Program-made: the position numbers and the translations under genes
Notes under the pieces: model-generated
Told to the model about the DNA's origin: nothing
What the model saw: only the letters and a program-made list of their open reading frames with translations
Database searches by the model: none
Assembly: GCF_015291705.1 (NCBI RefSeq)
Contig: NZ_CP030050.1
Span: 8,990,001-9,054,000, forward strand
Length of the DNA: 64,000 nt
Direction of reading: 5' to 3'
Source of the DNA: Bradyrhizobium arachidis
Lineage (GTDB): Bacteria; Pseudomonadota; Alphaproteobacteria; Rhizobiales; Xanthobacteraceae
In this document: one piece after another, positions 17,351 to 26,395 of the stretch
Layout: each line of letters starts with the position of its first letter
Numbering within the stretch: the first letter of the stretch is position 1

Positions 17351-18913
17351 TCACGCCGGCTTCAGCGAGGCGAGCGCGTTTTCCAGCAGCGTGCGCACGC
17401 GGGCGGCGTCGCCTGACTTCACCACGGCGGGATCGAGATAGAGCTCGAGGCCGGGCGCGCGCTCGGTGATGATGCCGCTGCTTTCGGCTGCGGCATCATT
17501 CAGCGCGTCGACCGAATAGGGAATCACCTCGCGGCTGATGCCCTTCATCGTGATCGCCGGCAGCGCGTGGGCTCGGACGATGTCGCTGACGAGGGCGAAG
17601 GTCTCGTAGCTCAGCACGATGCCGCCGGGCTCGGCGATCGACTGCAGGCGCGCGGCGAGGTTCGCTTCCGCGCCGATGATGGTGTAGTCCATGCGGTCGC
17701 TGCTGCCGAAATTGCCGACATTGCAATAGCCGGAATTGATGCCCATGCGCGAGCGGAACGGCTGCTCGATGCCGGACGCCCGCCATTTCGCGTTGAGCTC
17801 GGCGAGGCGCTGCTGCATGCGCCAGGCCATCTGGAGGCAGGCCTGCGCGTCGGCGCGGTCGCCCTTGGTCTCGGGATCGCCGAAGAAGATCAGCATGGCG
17901 TCGCCGATGAACTTGTCGACCGTGCCGCCATGCTCATGCGCGATCGCCGACATCTCCGTGAAATATTCGTTGAGGAGCTGGGTCAGCAATTCGGGCTGCA
18001 GCCGCTCGGTGGTCGCAGTGAAGTTCTGGATGTCGGAGAAGAAGATGGTGAGCTTCTTGCGCTCGGTGTGGATGGTGACGTCCTTCTGGCCGGAGAAGAT
18101 GCTCTTGTAGACCTGCGGCGGGATGTAGCGCGAGATCTTCATCGACAGCGAGGCGAGGAAGTCGTTGGCGGATTCGAGCTCCTTGTTCATGGTCTTGATT
18201 CGGCTCGCCTGCCGGCGCTGGAGCGAGAGGAACGAGAGCCCGCTGCCCGCGGCGATCAGGAAATAGGCCAGCAGGAACTTGAACGAGAAGATGTTGGCGG
18301 CGATCGGCTGGGCGATGATCACCTCCTGGATGCCTCTGATATCACCGACCTTCCAGTCCTTCTTCGGGCTTTCGGGGTGGCTGTTGTGGCAGCTGACGCA
18401 GGCCGGGCCCATCGTGACGGGCGCGACCAGGCGGACCTTGTCGGAGAACAGCGAGGTCTCGGTGTCGATGATCTTCTGCTCGGGGTCCTTGCGCAGCGCA
18501 TCGAGCGCGTCCTTCTCGAACTTGTCGAGCTGGTGCGGGGCGCGGTTCTGGAACGGGAAGTCCGAGACGAAACGATAGGTGATGTTCTCCTGCTGCGCGC
18601 CGATCACCCGCCCAAGCTCCAGCGACAATGTCGCGGGGATCGGAATCGCGCCGGGGACGGATTCATAATTGTGCACGACCTTGGTGGTGCCGTTGGGATT
18701 GGCGAGGATGCGCCCGACCACGTTGGAGGCATAATAGCTGCGAACGCTCGTGATCACCGAGTTGAGATCGGCGGCCTGCCGGCGCAGCGCCGTCTTGCTG
18801 AGTTCGGTCAGGTCCAGCCAGACCGCGAGCGGCAGCGCGAGCAGGAGGAAAGCGATCGCGGCGCCCGTCAGGAGGCCGCTCTTGCGCTGCTCTTCGGAGA
18901 TCTCTTGTTTCAC
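17351..18913 (-). CDS. Class III adenylate/guanylate cyclase with periplasmic DUF3365 haem-sensor domain
   Basis: From a GTG at 18913 (GGAG seven bases upstream) the product is 520 residues. A membrane helix (about 14-34) is followed by a periplasmic DUF3365/Tll0287-like domain with a c-type haem motif CVSCH (172-176). A second helix (about 210-230) and a short coiled linker lead to a cyclase domain (from about 285). The cyclase metal aspartates are in FFSDIQNFT and FIGDAMLIFFG. It should make a cyclic nucleotide in response to redox, NO or CO at the haem. The frame stays open to an ATG at 19051, but that would place a long palindrome in the coding region. Confidence 0.85.
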   Translation of the reverse strand: MKQEISEEQRKSGLLTGAAIAFLLLALPLAVWLDLTELSKTALRRQAADLNSVITSVRSYYASNVVGRILANPNGTTKVVHNYESVPGAIPIPATLSLELGRVIGAQQENITYRFVSDFPFQNRAPHQLDKFEKDALDALRKDPEQKIIDTETSLFSDKVRLVAPVTMGPACVSCHNSHPESPKKDWKVGDIRGIQEVIIAQPIAANIFSFKFLLAYFLIAAGSGLSFLSLQRRQASRIKTMNKELESANDFLASLSMKISRYIPPQVYKSIFSGQKDVTIHTERKKLTIFFSDIQNFTATTERLQPELLTQLLNEYFTEMSAIAHEHGGTVDKFIGDAMLIFFGDPETKGDRADAQACLQMAWRMQQRLAELNAKWRASGIEQPFRSRMGINSGYCNVGNFGSSDRMDYTIIGAEANLAARLQSIAEPGGIVLSYETFALVSDIVRAHALPAITMKGISREVIPYSVDALNDAAAESSGIITERAPGLELYLDPAVVKSGDAARVRTLLENALASLKPA

Positions 18914-18939
18914 TCTGTGGCTCCGTTGTGTGCGATTTT

Positions 18940-18965
18940 GCCGCAAATCTCTCCAGATTTGCGGC
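18940..18965. promoter_or_regulatory. Perfect 11-base-arm palindrome before the cyclase gene
   Basis: The arms GCCGCAAATCT and AGATTTGCGGC are perfect complements around a four-base loop. It lies 27 bases upstream of the GTG at 18913 and just past the ribosome-binding site. It could be an operator or a hairpin in the leader; in the message the loop reads GGAG. No T-run follows, so it is not an obvious terminator. Confidence 0.5.
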
Positions 18966-19107
18966 GCAGCCTGCGGCGGCACAGAGCCAATAAACACAGG
19001 TTCGCGCAACCCCATTTTATGGTGGTCGCGGCAGCCATCTTTTCGTTTCATGATGATTGTTTAAGATCGGCTTTGAACCTGCATTCACGCCGCCGGGAGA
19101 CCCTGGA

Positions 19108-20196
19108 ATGACCGATATCCGCATCAAGCGCTTCCATGCGCGCCCCGTGATCGCGCCGATGAACCTGCCGCTCCAGACCTCGACCGGCGCGGTCGCCAAG
19201 GCGCCGTTGGTGCTGATCGACTGCGAGACCGACCAGGGCGCGGTGGGGCATGCCTATCTGTTCTCGATCACGCCGTCGGCCTTGAAGCCGCTGACCGCGA
19301 TGGTCACGGAAATGTCAGAGCTGCTCGCAGGCGATCCGCTGCTGCCGTTCGAGATCGAGCGCAAGCTGACCCAGCGCTTCACGCTGCTTGGCCTTGCCGG
19401 CCTGCAGCGGCTGGCACAATCCGGCATCGACATGGCGGCATGGGACGCGCTGGCCCGCAGCAAGGGCCTGCCACTGGCGCGCCTGCTCGGCGGCGCGCCG
19501 AAGCCGGTGCGCGCCTACAATTCTAAGGGGCTCGGCATCATGCCGGCGGGCGCCGCGGTGGAAGAAGCCCAGAAACTGCTGGCCGAAGGTTTTCGCGCCG
19601 CAAAGATCCGCGTCGGCCGGCCCGATGCGCGGGACGATCTCGCCGTGGTTCGTGCGGTGCGCAAGGCCGTTGGCGACGAGGTGACCCTGATGTGCGACTA
19701 CAATCAGGCCCTGACGGTGACTGAAGCGATCCACCGCGGCGAGATGCTCGACGACGAGGGCCTCACCTGGATCGAGGAGCCGATCCGCCACGACGACTAT
19801 GAAGGCAATGCCCGCATCGCGGACGCGCTGCGCACGCCGGTCCAGATCGGCGAGAATTTCGACAGCGCGTTCTCGATGCAGGCGGCACTGGCCGCCGAGG
19901 CGTCCGATTACGTGATGCCTGACGTGCAGCGCATCGGCGGCGTGACCGGCTGGCTGCGTGCCGCTGCCCTCGCCCATGCCGCCGGCATCGAGATGTCGAC
20001 GCATCTATTCTCGGAGGTCAGCGCGCATCTGCTCTGCGTGACGCCGACCGCGCACTGGCTGGAATATGTCGACTGGGCCGACGCGGTGCTGGCGAGCCGG
20101 CTGAAGATCGAGGACGGCTTTGCGCTGCCGAGCGAGGAGCCGGGGAACGGGATTGCGTGGGACGAGGCGGCGGTCGCCAAATATCTCGTTACATAA
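19108..20196 (+). CDS. Mandelate racemase/muconate lactonizing family enzyme (enolase superfamily)
   Basis: The 362-residue protein has the metal ligands D197 (CDYNQ), E223 (WIEEP) and E249 (IGENF), and the mandelate-racemase dyad H299 (STHLFSE) with D272. The other base motif is K166-x-R168, where mandelate racemase has KxK, so only one lysine remains. Family members racemise, dehydrate or cycloisomerise carboxylic acids. GGGAGA seven bases before the ATG supports this start. The convergent neighbour is RidA. The substrate cannot be told from sequence. Confidence 0.85.
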   Translation: MTDIRIKRFHARPVIAPMNLPLQTSTGAVAKAPLVLIDCETDQGAVGHAYLFSITPSALKPLTAMVTEMSELLAGDPLLPFEIERKLTQRFTLLGLAGLQRLAQSGIDMAAWDALARSKGLPLARLLGGAPKPVRAYNSKGLGIMPAGAAVEEAQKLLAEGFRAAKIRVGRPDARDDLAVVRAVRKAVGDEVTLMCDYNQALTVTEAIHRGEMLDDEGLTWIEEPIRHDDYEGNARIADALRTPVQIGENFDSAFSMQAALAAEASDYVMPDVQRIGGVTGWLRAAALAHAAGIEMSTHLFSEVSAHLLCVTPTAHWLEYVDWADAVLASRLKIEDGFALPSEEPGNGIAWDEAAVAKYLVT

Positions 20197-20233
20197 GGTG
20201 GTCTGTCGCTGCGTCGATCACCGATCGACGAGC

Positions 20234-20656
20234 CTACGACCGAACAGCAGCCATCATGTTCAGCTCGACCGGCGCTCCCCGCGGCAACTCGGCGACGCCG
20301 ACGGACGTACGCGTATGACGACCGCGATCGCCGAGGCGTTCGATCAGCCGATCGGAGGCACCGTTCATGACTTGCGACTGTTGGGTAAATCCAGGCGCCG
20401 AAGCGACATATCCCACGACCTGCAAGACCTGGACGATCTTGTCCTCTCCACCTGTCGCGTGGTTGATGGCCGCAATACAGAGATCGGCGCAGAGGGAAGC
20501 AGCCTCTTGTGCGGCCGCGATATCGACACCTGCACCGACCTTGCCTGCGTACAGCAGATCTTCGCCGCGACGCGGCAGCTGACCACTCACATACGCAATT
20601 CCACCATGGATGATCACCGGCAGGTAGTTGCCGCCGGGCTTGTTTACGTTGCTCAT
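20234..20656 (-). CDS. RidA/YjgF family protein
   Basis: The 140-residue protein matches the Rid family, small trimeric enzymes that hydrolyse reactive enamine and imine intermediates or have related deaminase roles. Characteristic parts are the strand IAYVSGQLP and the C-terminal TRTSVGVAELPRGAPVELNM with its conserved arginine. It belongs to the longer 'chorismate mutase-like' branch rather than classical RidA. The ATG at 20656 is preferred over 20749, but the ribosome-binding site is weak. It converges with the enolase-superfamily gene. Confidence 0.82.
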   Translation of the reverse strand: MSNVNKPGGNYLPVIIHGGIAYVSGQLPRRGEDLLYAGKVGAGVDIAAAQEAASLCADLCIAAINHATGGEDKIVQVLQVVGYVASAPGFTQQSQVMNGASDRLIERLGDRGRHTRTSVGVAELPRGAPVELNMMAAVRS

Positions 20657-20846
20657 CTCGCCAATCTGCCTTCTTTTCACATCCGGCGACGCGACACGTC
20701 TCGACGAGACATTGCCGCGGTGGATGACCGGACAATGGCAGGCAGCCAACAGCGGATCAAGACCGCGAAGCCTTTATGCCGGCGACGGCACACTATCTGG
20801 AATATGTCACCTCGCCCTGCAAGCGGTGCCAGGGAGCAGGCCGCCC

Positions 20847-22274
20847 TCACCGCGCCGCCGCGTTCAGATCCATCGTCTCGAGCAGGCTGTTCTGGCGCCA
20901 GTCGATGAAGGCGTCCTTGAGGCGGCTCACCTCGCCGGCATGCTCGGGCACGCCCCAGAGATTGCGCTGCTCGAGCGGATCGGTCTCGAGGTCGAACAGC
21001 TGGCCGTCCGCGGCCCCGTGAATGAATACGACCTTCCACCTGTTATCGCGGACCATGGTGATCAGCCGCGCACCGGTCATGGCGACGTCGCCGGCCTGCT
21101 CGGAGAACACGAAGTCGCGGCCGGCCCATTCCTCGCCCTTCAGCGCCGGCAGCAGGCTGTGCGCCTGGAACGGCTTTGGATGCTGTGCGCCGGCGAGATC
21201 GAGAATGGTCGGGCCGAGATCGAACAGCTGGCATTTTTCGCGGATGCGGCGGCCGTTGGAGAACAGGCTGGGCGACCAGAAGAGCAGCGGGATGCGCGTG
21301 ACAGGCTCGTACATCGACCATTTCTGGCTGAGGCCGTGCTCGCCGAGATTGTCACCATGGTCGGACATGAAGATGATGACGCAATTGTCGAGATAGCCCT
21401 TGTTGTCCAGCATCTCGATCAGGCGGCCGATCTGCTCGTCGATCATGGTGACGTTGGCGTAGTAGTGCGCGCGCAAGCGGCGCATCTCTTCGTGCGTCGG
21501 CGCGAGCTTCCATGACACCGCATCGTGGTCGACCTCGGTGTCGTGCCGGCGCTTCTCCTTCAGATACGCCGGCAGGCCCTCGATCTCGGCCTCGGTCGGC
21601 TGCGGCACCGGCAGGTCGTTGCGGGCGAGATAGTGCTCCAGATATTCCGGGAGCGGATCATAGGGCGGATGCGGTCCGGGCAGGCCGATCTGCATGAACA
21701 GCGCCTCGGGCTTGGGGCGCGTCTCCAGCCACCACATCGCGGTTTCCGCGACGAAGATGTCGGGATGCAGCGATTTCGGCATCTCCCAGGTGAAGGCGCC
21801 CATGCGGTCGCCATAGTCAGGCATGCTGCGATAGCCGGCGCGCGACGGCTTGGTCAGCTTGTGCGCGGCAAAGGCCTTGTCGAGCTCGTCGGCGAACCAG
21901 CGCCCCTCGAAGAAGCGGTCCTTGTTCTCGACCACGAAGCGCTCGTGGAAGCCGGCTTTCGCGTCATAGGGGATGGTGTGCATCTTGCCGACATTGACGC
22001 AGTGATAGCCGGCGTCGCCGAGATTGCTCACCCAGGTCTTCTGCCAGTGCTGCCCGTTCTTCAGCACGCCCGAGGCATGCGGATAGAGGCCGGAGAACAG
22101 CGCCGCGCGCGAGGGCACGCAGCTCGGCGCGTTGATGAAGCAATTGTCGAAATAGACGCCCTCGCGCACGAGGCGATCGAGATTCGGCGTCTTCATGTAG
22201 GGATGGCCCGTCGCCGCAATCGTGTCGAACCGTTGCTGGTCGGTCATGACCAGGATGATGTGGGGCTTTGTCAC
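20847..22274 (-). CDS. Sulfatase, formylglycine type
   Basis: This 475-residue type I sulfatase has the modification motif C52-V-P-S-R, whose cysteine becomes formylglycine, and the calcium ligands in MTDQQR near the N-terminus. DHGDNLGEHGLSQKWSMYE completes the metal site. No signal peptide is visible, so it is probably cytoplasmic, like choline sulfatase and phosphonate monoesterase relatives. It faces a FadR-type regulator and importer genes across an operator-bearing promoter. The set probably takes up and desulfates a sulfate ester, or a phosphonate ester, which sequence alone does not separate. Confidence 0.87.
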   Translation of the reverse strand: MTKPHIILVMTDQQRFDTIAATGHPYMKTPNLDRLVREGVYFDNCFINAPSCVPSRAALFSGLYPHASGVLKNGQHWQKTWVSNLGDAGYHCVNVGKMHTIPYDAKAGFHERFVVENKDRFFEGRWFADELDKAFAAHKLTKPSRAGYRSMPDYGDRMGAFTWEMPKSLHPDIFVAETAMWWLETRPKPEALFMQIGLPGPHPPYDPLPEYLEHYLARNDLPVPQPTEAEIEGLPAYLKEKRRHDTEVDHDAVSWKLAPTHEEMRRLRAHYYANVTMIDEQIGRLIEMLDNKGYLDNCVIIFMSDHGDNLGEHGLSQKWSMYEPVTRIPLLFWSPSLFSNGRRIREKCQLFDLGPTILDLAGAQHPKPFQAHSLLPALKGEEWAGRDFVFSEQAGDVAMTGARLITMVRDNRWKVVFIHGAADGQLFDLETDPLEQRNLWGVPEHAGEVSRLKDAFIDWRQNSLLETMDLNAAAR

Positions 22275-22312
22275 GATGGTTTTGTCCTGCGCGGCGTTGA
22301 GACAACAGAAAA

Positions 22313-22421
22313 TATGTCTGACATAATAATTCTTGTCAAACCGCAGCCTCCAGGATTATCCTGCGGATATAGGCCATAATTTCTGTGGCCGCCCCATTCG
22401 CACGTGCAATAAATCAGACAT
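22313..22421. promoter_or_regulatory. Two copies of an ATGTCTGA operator between sulfatase and regulator genes
   Basis: One site is the 13-base palindrome TATGTCTGACATA (22313-22325), near the sulfatase start. The second is AAATCAGACAT (22411-22421), whose reverse complement ATGTCTGATTT shares the first eight bases of the core; it lies near the regulator start. One copy per divergent promoter suggests that the FadR-type protein controls both transcripts. Confidence 0.65.
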
Positions 22422-22446
22422 TTAATTCCACGAAACCGGGATCAAC

Positions 22447-23211
22447 GTGGCAAAATCTCCTAGCAAGGACAGCGCGCAATCGAGCGCCCAGGTCGCCCGC
22501 GAGGTGGCGCGGCTGATCCTGACCGGCGTGTGGCGCGAGGGCACGACGCTACCGCGCGAGATCGAGCTGGCGTCGCGCTTCGATGTCAGCCGCGCCTCGA
22601 TCCGCGAGGCGCTGTCGCTGCTGAAGGCGAAAGGCCTGATCGCCTCGAAGCAGAAGGCCGGCACGCATGTCCGCGCGCGCTTCGACTGGAACATGCTCGA
22701 CGAGGAGCTCTTGAACTGGACGCTGTCGGCCTTGCCGACGCAGGAGTTCGCCAAGCAGATCATGGAGGTCCGCCGCATCGTCGAGCCCGAGGCCTGCGCG
22801 ATCTGCGCGCTGCGCGGCACCGACGAGGATTTTGCCCGGATCGAGCGCGCCTATCGCGGCATGGACGCAGCCGGCATGGACCGCGCCGCCTATGCCGAGC
22901 CGGATTTGCAGTTTCACCGCGGCATCCTGATCGCCACCGGCAACGATTTTCTGATCGCCTTCGGCGCGACAGTGGCCGCGGCCCTGCGGATGTCATTCAA
23001 CCTGTCGAGCACCAATCCCGGCGCGCCGCGCAAGAGCCTGCCCTATCATCGCGCCGTGCTCGACGAGATCTGGGCGCGCAATCCGGACGGTGCGCGCCAG
23101 GCCATGCACAAGCTGATGGATCTCACCGAAGGAAACATCGTCACGGCCATGTCGCGCCAGAAGAAAAAGGACGCCGAGGACGAGAACGCCCGCCCCAGAC
23201 GGGCGCGTTGA
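22447..23211 (+). CDS. FadR-type GntR family regulator
   Basis: The 254-residue protein has an N-terminal GntR winged helix (about 12-80; core FDVSRASIREALSLLKAKG) and a C-terminal all-helical FCD domain (about 95-235) with candidate metal/ligand histidines. The frame starts at a GTG. It stands at the head of the importer genes and opposite the sulfatase, with matching operators between. It probably represses both until a substrate-derived ligand binds. The lysine-rich tail is unusual but unstructured. Confidence 0.88.
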   Translation: MAKSPSKDSAQSSAQVAREVARLILTGVWREGTTLPREIELASRFDVSRASIREALSLLKAKGLIASKQKAGTHVRARFDWNMLDEELLNWTLSALPTQEFAKQIMEVRRIVEPEACAICALRGTDEDFARIERAYRGMDAAGMDRAAYAEPDLQFHRGILIATGNDFLIAFGATVAAALRMSFNLSSTNPGAPRKSLPYHRAVLDEIWARNPDGARQAMHKLMDLTEGNIVTAMSRQKKKDAEDENARPRRAR

Positions 23212-23242
23212 CACCGGCAAACAATAATCGAGGGAGACAAAC

Positions 23243-24595
23243 ATGAAGACCGCATCGCGCGCGAGTTCGCTCACCCGCCGTAAATTGCTCAAGGCCAGCG
23301 CCGCGACTGCCGCGCTCGCGGCATTCCCCGCACCGCTGATCGCACAGACAAAACCGTTTGCCGGCGTCACCTTGCACGGCGCCTCGTTCCAGCACCGCTT
23401 CTTCACGCTGCTGCAGAAATACATTCCCGAGTTCGAGGAAAAGACCGGCATGAAGGTCGACCTCCAGCTCTCCGCGCTGCCCGTCTACAACCAGCAGGCC
23501 AATCTCGAATTGTCCTCGGGCGGTTCGGCCTATGATTTCGTCAACGTCACCTTCACGCTCGCGACCCGCTGGATCGCGGCCGGCCTGCTCGCCAACCTCG
23601 ACGAGTTCACGGGCGATGCCAATCTGACGCCTGCCGACTGGAATCCGAAAGACTTCGTCGACGGCGCGCAGGTGCCCTATCGCGACGCCAAGGGTGCGAC
23701 CTACGGCTACTCTTGGGAAGGCGGCGCGATGCTGATGGGTCTGTCGCGCATGGACCTGATGGAGAAGAAGGGGCTGAAGATCCCCAAGACCTTCGCCGAG
23801 CTTCAGCAGGTCTGCGCCGAGATCAACGGCACCGATGGCGTCAGCGGCCTGGTGTCGTGGTTCCTGCACAACTGGAACCTGCCGCCCTACATCCAGGGCT
23901 TTGGCGGCAACATCTTCAGGAATCCGCCCGGCGACCCGATGCCAGCGTTGAACACGCCGGAGGCCATTCAGGGCGTCGAGTTCTACGCGAACCTCCTGAA
24001 GAGCGCGCCCAAGGGCGGTCTGACCTACACTGAGGACCAGGCCCGGCAGGCGATGCTGACCGGCCGCGCCAACATCTTCATCCATTCCAGCGCCTGGGTG
24101 ACGCCGATCCTGCTCTCCGACGAGAGCAAGGTGAAGGAGACCTCGCGCGTGGTGCGCTCGCCCGCCGGCCCCGTGCACGACTACCCAGCCTCGAATAGCC
24201 AGGGGCTCGGCATTCCCAAGAACGCCAAGAACCAGAAGGCGGCGTGGGAATTCATCAAATGGGCGCTGTCGCCCGAGATCTCGATGAAGCTCGTCAAGGA
24301 GCATGGTCACTCCTCGGTGTGCCGGCGCTCGATCATCACCAGCGACGATTATCGCAAGCTCAACACGGTCAACGGCCAGGACCTTGGCGCGCTCTATCTC
24401 GAGGTGCTGGAGCTGCCGGGCAAGGGCGAGAACTACATGGCCTATCGTACGTCGAAGGAGTTCCCCATCGTCGGCGATGTCCTCAACAAGGCGTTCGAGC
24501 AGGTCGCCACCGGCCAGTTGCCGGCCAAGGACGCGATGAACGCAGCGCAAGATCAGGCCATCGCCGCACTCCGCCGTGCCGGGACAAAGCTTTGA
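23243..24595 (+). CDS. ABC transporter extracellular solute-binding protein, family 1 (sugar type)
   Basis: The 450-residue protein has a twin-arginine signal (LTRRKLLKAS, then LIAQT) and a maltose-binding-protein-like fold. It is recognisable from YIPEFEEKTGMKVD, AAWEFIKWALSPE and the family's mid-region. It captures a solute, commonly a sugar or polyol, in the periplasm. It follows the FadR-type regulator by 31 bases and precedes two permeases, forming one operon. The sulfatase context suggests a sulfated sugar or similar ester, which is inference. Confidence 0.87.
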   Translation: MKTASRASSLTRRKLLKASAATAALAAFPAPLIAQTKPFAGVTLHGASFQHRFFTLLQKYIPEFEEKTGMKVDLQLSALPVYNQQANLELSSGGSAYDFVNVTFTLATRWIAAGLLANLDEFTGDANLTPADWNPKDFVDGAQVPYRDAKGATYGYSWEGGAMLMGLSRMDLMEKKGLKIPKTFAELQQVCAEINGTDGVSGLVSWFLHNWNLPPYIQGFGGNIFRNPPGDPMPALNTPEAIQGVEFYANLLKSAPKGGLTYTEDQARQAMLTGRANIFIHSSAWVTPILLSDESKVKETSRVVRSPAGPVHDYPASNSQGLGIPKNAKNQKAAWEFIKWALSPEISMKLVKEHGHSSVCRRSIITSDDYRKLNTVNGQDLGALYLEVLELPGKGENYMAYRTSKEFPIVGDVLNKAFEQVATGQLPAKDAMNAAQDQAIAALRRAGTKL

Positions 24596-24607
24596 GCGAG
24601 AGCGGAA

Positions 24608-25504
24608 TTGGCCGAGAGTGGAATTGACTTGGAGCGCCGAAGGTTCATCGCCTTCGCGCTCACCCCGAGCCTGATCGTGCTGTTCGCGGTGGCGGTGCTG
24701 CCGGCGATCTATCTTATCGTAACGAGTCTGACGCCGTTCCAGCTGACGACGCCGGGCTCGGCCACCGATTTCAGCGATCCGTTCCGCAACTATGCCCTGC
24801 TGCCGGGCGACCCCCGCTTCGTCAACTCGCTGGCCGTGCAGGCCAAGCTCTCGGTCGCGAGCGTGCTGTTCCAGGTGCTGCTCGGCATGCTGCTGGCGCT
24901 GCTGCTGAACGTGCCGTCGCGCTTCGTCGAGTTCGCGCGCACCTTCTTCCTGATACCGATGGTGCTGCCGCCGATCGTGGTCGCGGTGATCTGGAAGCTG
25001 ATCTACGCGCCCGACATCAGCCCGCTCTATTATGCGGCGCAGGCGCTGCATTTCACCCTGCCGGCGCTGACCTCCAGCGTCGACTTCGCGCTGACCGCGA
25101 TCATCATCGCCGACACCTGGGAATGGCTGCCCTTCACCTTCCTGATGGTGCTCGCGGCGCTCCAGACCATTCCGGATGAATATTCGGAAGCAGCCCTCGT
25201 CGACGGCGCGAGCAAGCTTCAGATCTTCTGGTACGTGACGCTGCCCTTCATCACGCCGATCCTGGTGATCTCAGGCATGTTCCGCCTGATCGACAGCGTG
25301 AAGGCATTTCCGCTGATCTTCCTCCTGACCGGCGGCGGGCCAGGCACCGTCACTGAAGTCACGAACTACTATGCGTACCTTCTCGCCTTCGACACCAACG
25401 AGATCGGCTATTCGAGCGCTGTCACCGTGGTGATGCTGCTGCTTGTCTGCGGCATCAGCCTGGGCCTGGTCTGGATGGGCCGGCGCAAGGAGGCGCTGGC
25501 ATGA
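24608..25504 (+). CDS. ABC transporter permease, MalF/UgpA type
   Basis: The 298-residue membrane protein has about six helices and the cytoplasmic EAA loop EAALVDGASKLQIFWYVTLP that couples to the ATPase. The frame opens at a TTG (24608); another TTG at 24629 is possible, and no ATG is nearby. The DNA around the start repeats GAGAGCGGAATTG / GAGAGTGGAATTG, so the junction with the binding-protein gene may have been duplicated. The next permease overlaps its stop. Confidence 0.88.
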   Translation: MAESGIDLERRRFIAFALTPSLIVLFAVAVLPAIYLIVTSLTPFQLTTPGSATDFSDPFRNYALLPGDPRFVNSLAVQAKLSVASVLFQVLLGMLLALLLNVPSRFVEFARTFFLIPMVLPPIVVAVIWKLIYAPDISPLYYAAQALHFTLPALTSSVDFALTAIIIADTWEWLPFTFLMVLAALQTIPDEYSEAALVDGASKLQIFWYVTLPFITPILVISGMFRLIDSVKAFPLIFLLTGGGPGTVTEVTNYYAYLLAFDTNEIGYSSAVTVVMLLLVCGISLGLVWMGRRKEALA

Positions 25505-26328
25505 GCGAATCCTCCTTCCGCAAGGCCACGCCCGGTCGGCTGGTCGCGATCACAGTCACGCTGCTGATCCTGCTCTCGCCGTTCCTGTGGCTGTTGCAGA
25601 TGAGCTTCAAGACCAACGATCAGATCCTGCAATTCCCGCCACCTTTGATCTTCACGCCGACGCTTGAGAACTACATCTCGCTCTGGCACAGCGCGTTCTC
25701 GGCCTCCTTCGTCAACAGCCTGCTCAGCGCCTCGCTCTCGACCGCGCTGGCGCTGCTGTTCGGCGTGCCTGCCGCCTACGCGCTGTCGCGCTGGGCCGGA
25801 CGCGGCAAGCATGCGCTTTCCTTTGCGATCCTGGTGACGCGCATGGCGCCGCCGATCGCGTTCACGATTCCCTTCTTCCTGTTCTACCGCTGGATCGGGC
25901 TGCTCGACACCATCACCGGCCTCGTGCTGGTCTACACCAGCTTCAATCTGCCGCTGGTGATCTGGATGATGCAGCCGTTCTTCGACACCATCCCGGTCTC
26001 GCTGGAGGAGGCAGCCCTCGTCGACGGCGCGCGGACGCGCACGGTGTTCACCAAGATCGTGCTGCCGATGGTGACGCCGGGCATCGCCGCGACCGCGATC
26101 CTGTGCTTCCTCTACGCCTGGAACGATTTCTTCTTCGCGCTGATCCTGACCCGGACCAATGCGCGCACCGCGCCGGTCGCGGTCGTCAACTTCATGAACT
26201 ACGAGGGCTGGGAATGGGGCAAGATCGCCGCCGGCGGCTCGCTGGTGATGGCCCCGGTGCTGATCTTCTCGCTCGCAGTGCGGCGCTATCTCGTCTCCGG
26301 GCTCACCGCCGGCGCGGTCAAGGGGTGA
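25501..26328 (+). CDS. ABC transporter permease, MalG/UgpE type
   Basis: The 275-residue protein has six predicted helices and the EAA motif EEAALVDGARTRTVFTKIVLP. It pairs with the preceding permease, overlapping it as ATGA. The operon ends here without an ATPase gene; the next gene is a Nudix hydrolase. The importer therefore must borrow a MalK/UgpC-like ATPase from elsewhere in the genome. Confidence 0.88.
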   Translation: MSESSFRKATPGRLVAITVTLLILLSPFLWLLQMSFKTNDQILQFPPPLIFTPTLENYISLWHSAFSASFVNSLLSASLSTALALLFGVPAAYALSRWAGRGKHALSFAILVTRMAPPIAFTIPFFLFYRWIGLLDTITGLVLVYTSFNLPLVIWMMQPFFDTIPVSLEEAALVDGARTRTVFTKIVLPMVTPGIAATAILCFLYAWNDFFFALILTRTNARTAPVAVVNFMNYEGWEWGKIAAGGSLVMAPVLIFSLAVRRYLVSGLTAGAVKG

Positions 26329-26395
26329 CATGATGAAAGCTTTGGGCCGGCGCGCCCCGATTGCGAAAGCGCCCGAAGCCGACTAACCATGCCCC

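Noticed and set aside
17567..19111. A forward frame of 514 codons opposite the haem cyclase
   Set aside because: The reverse frame has a haem motif, cyclase motifs and membrane helices. The forward frame is a compositional shadow.
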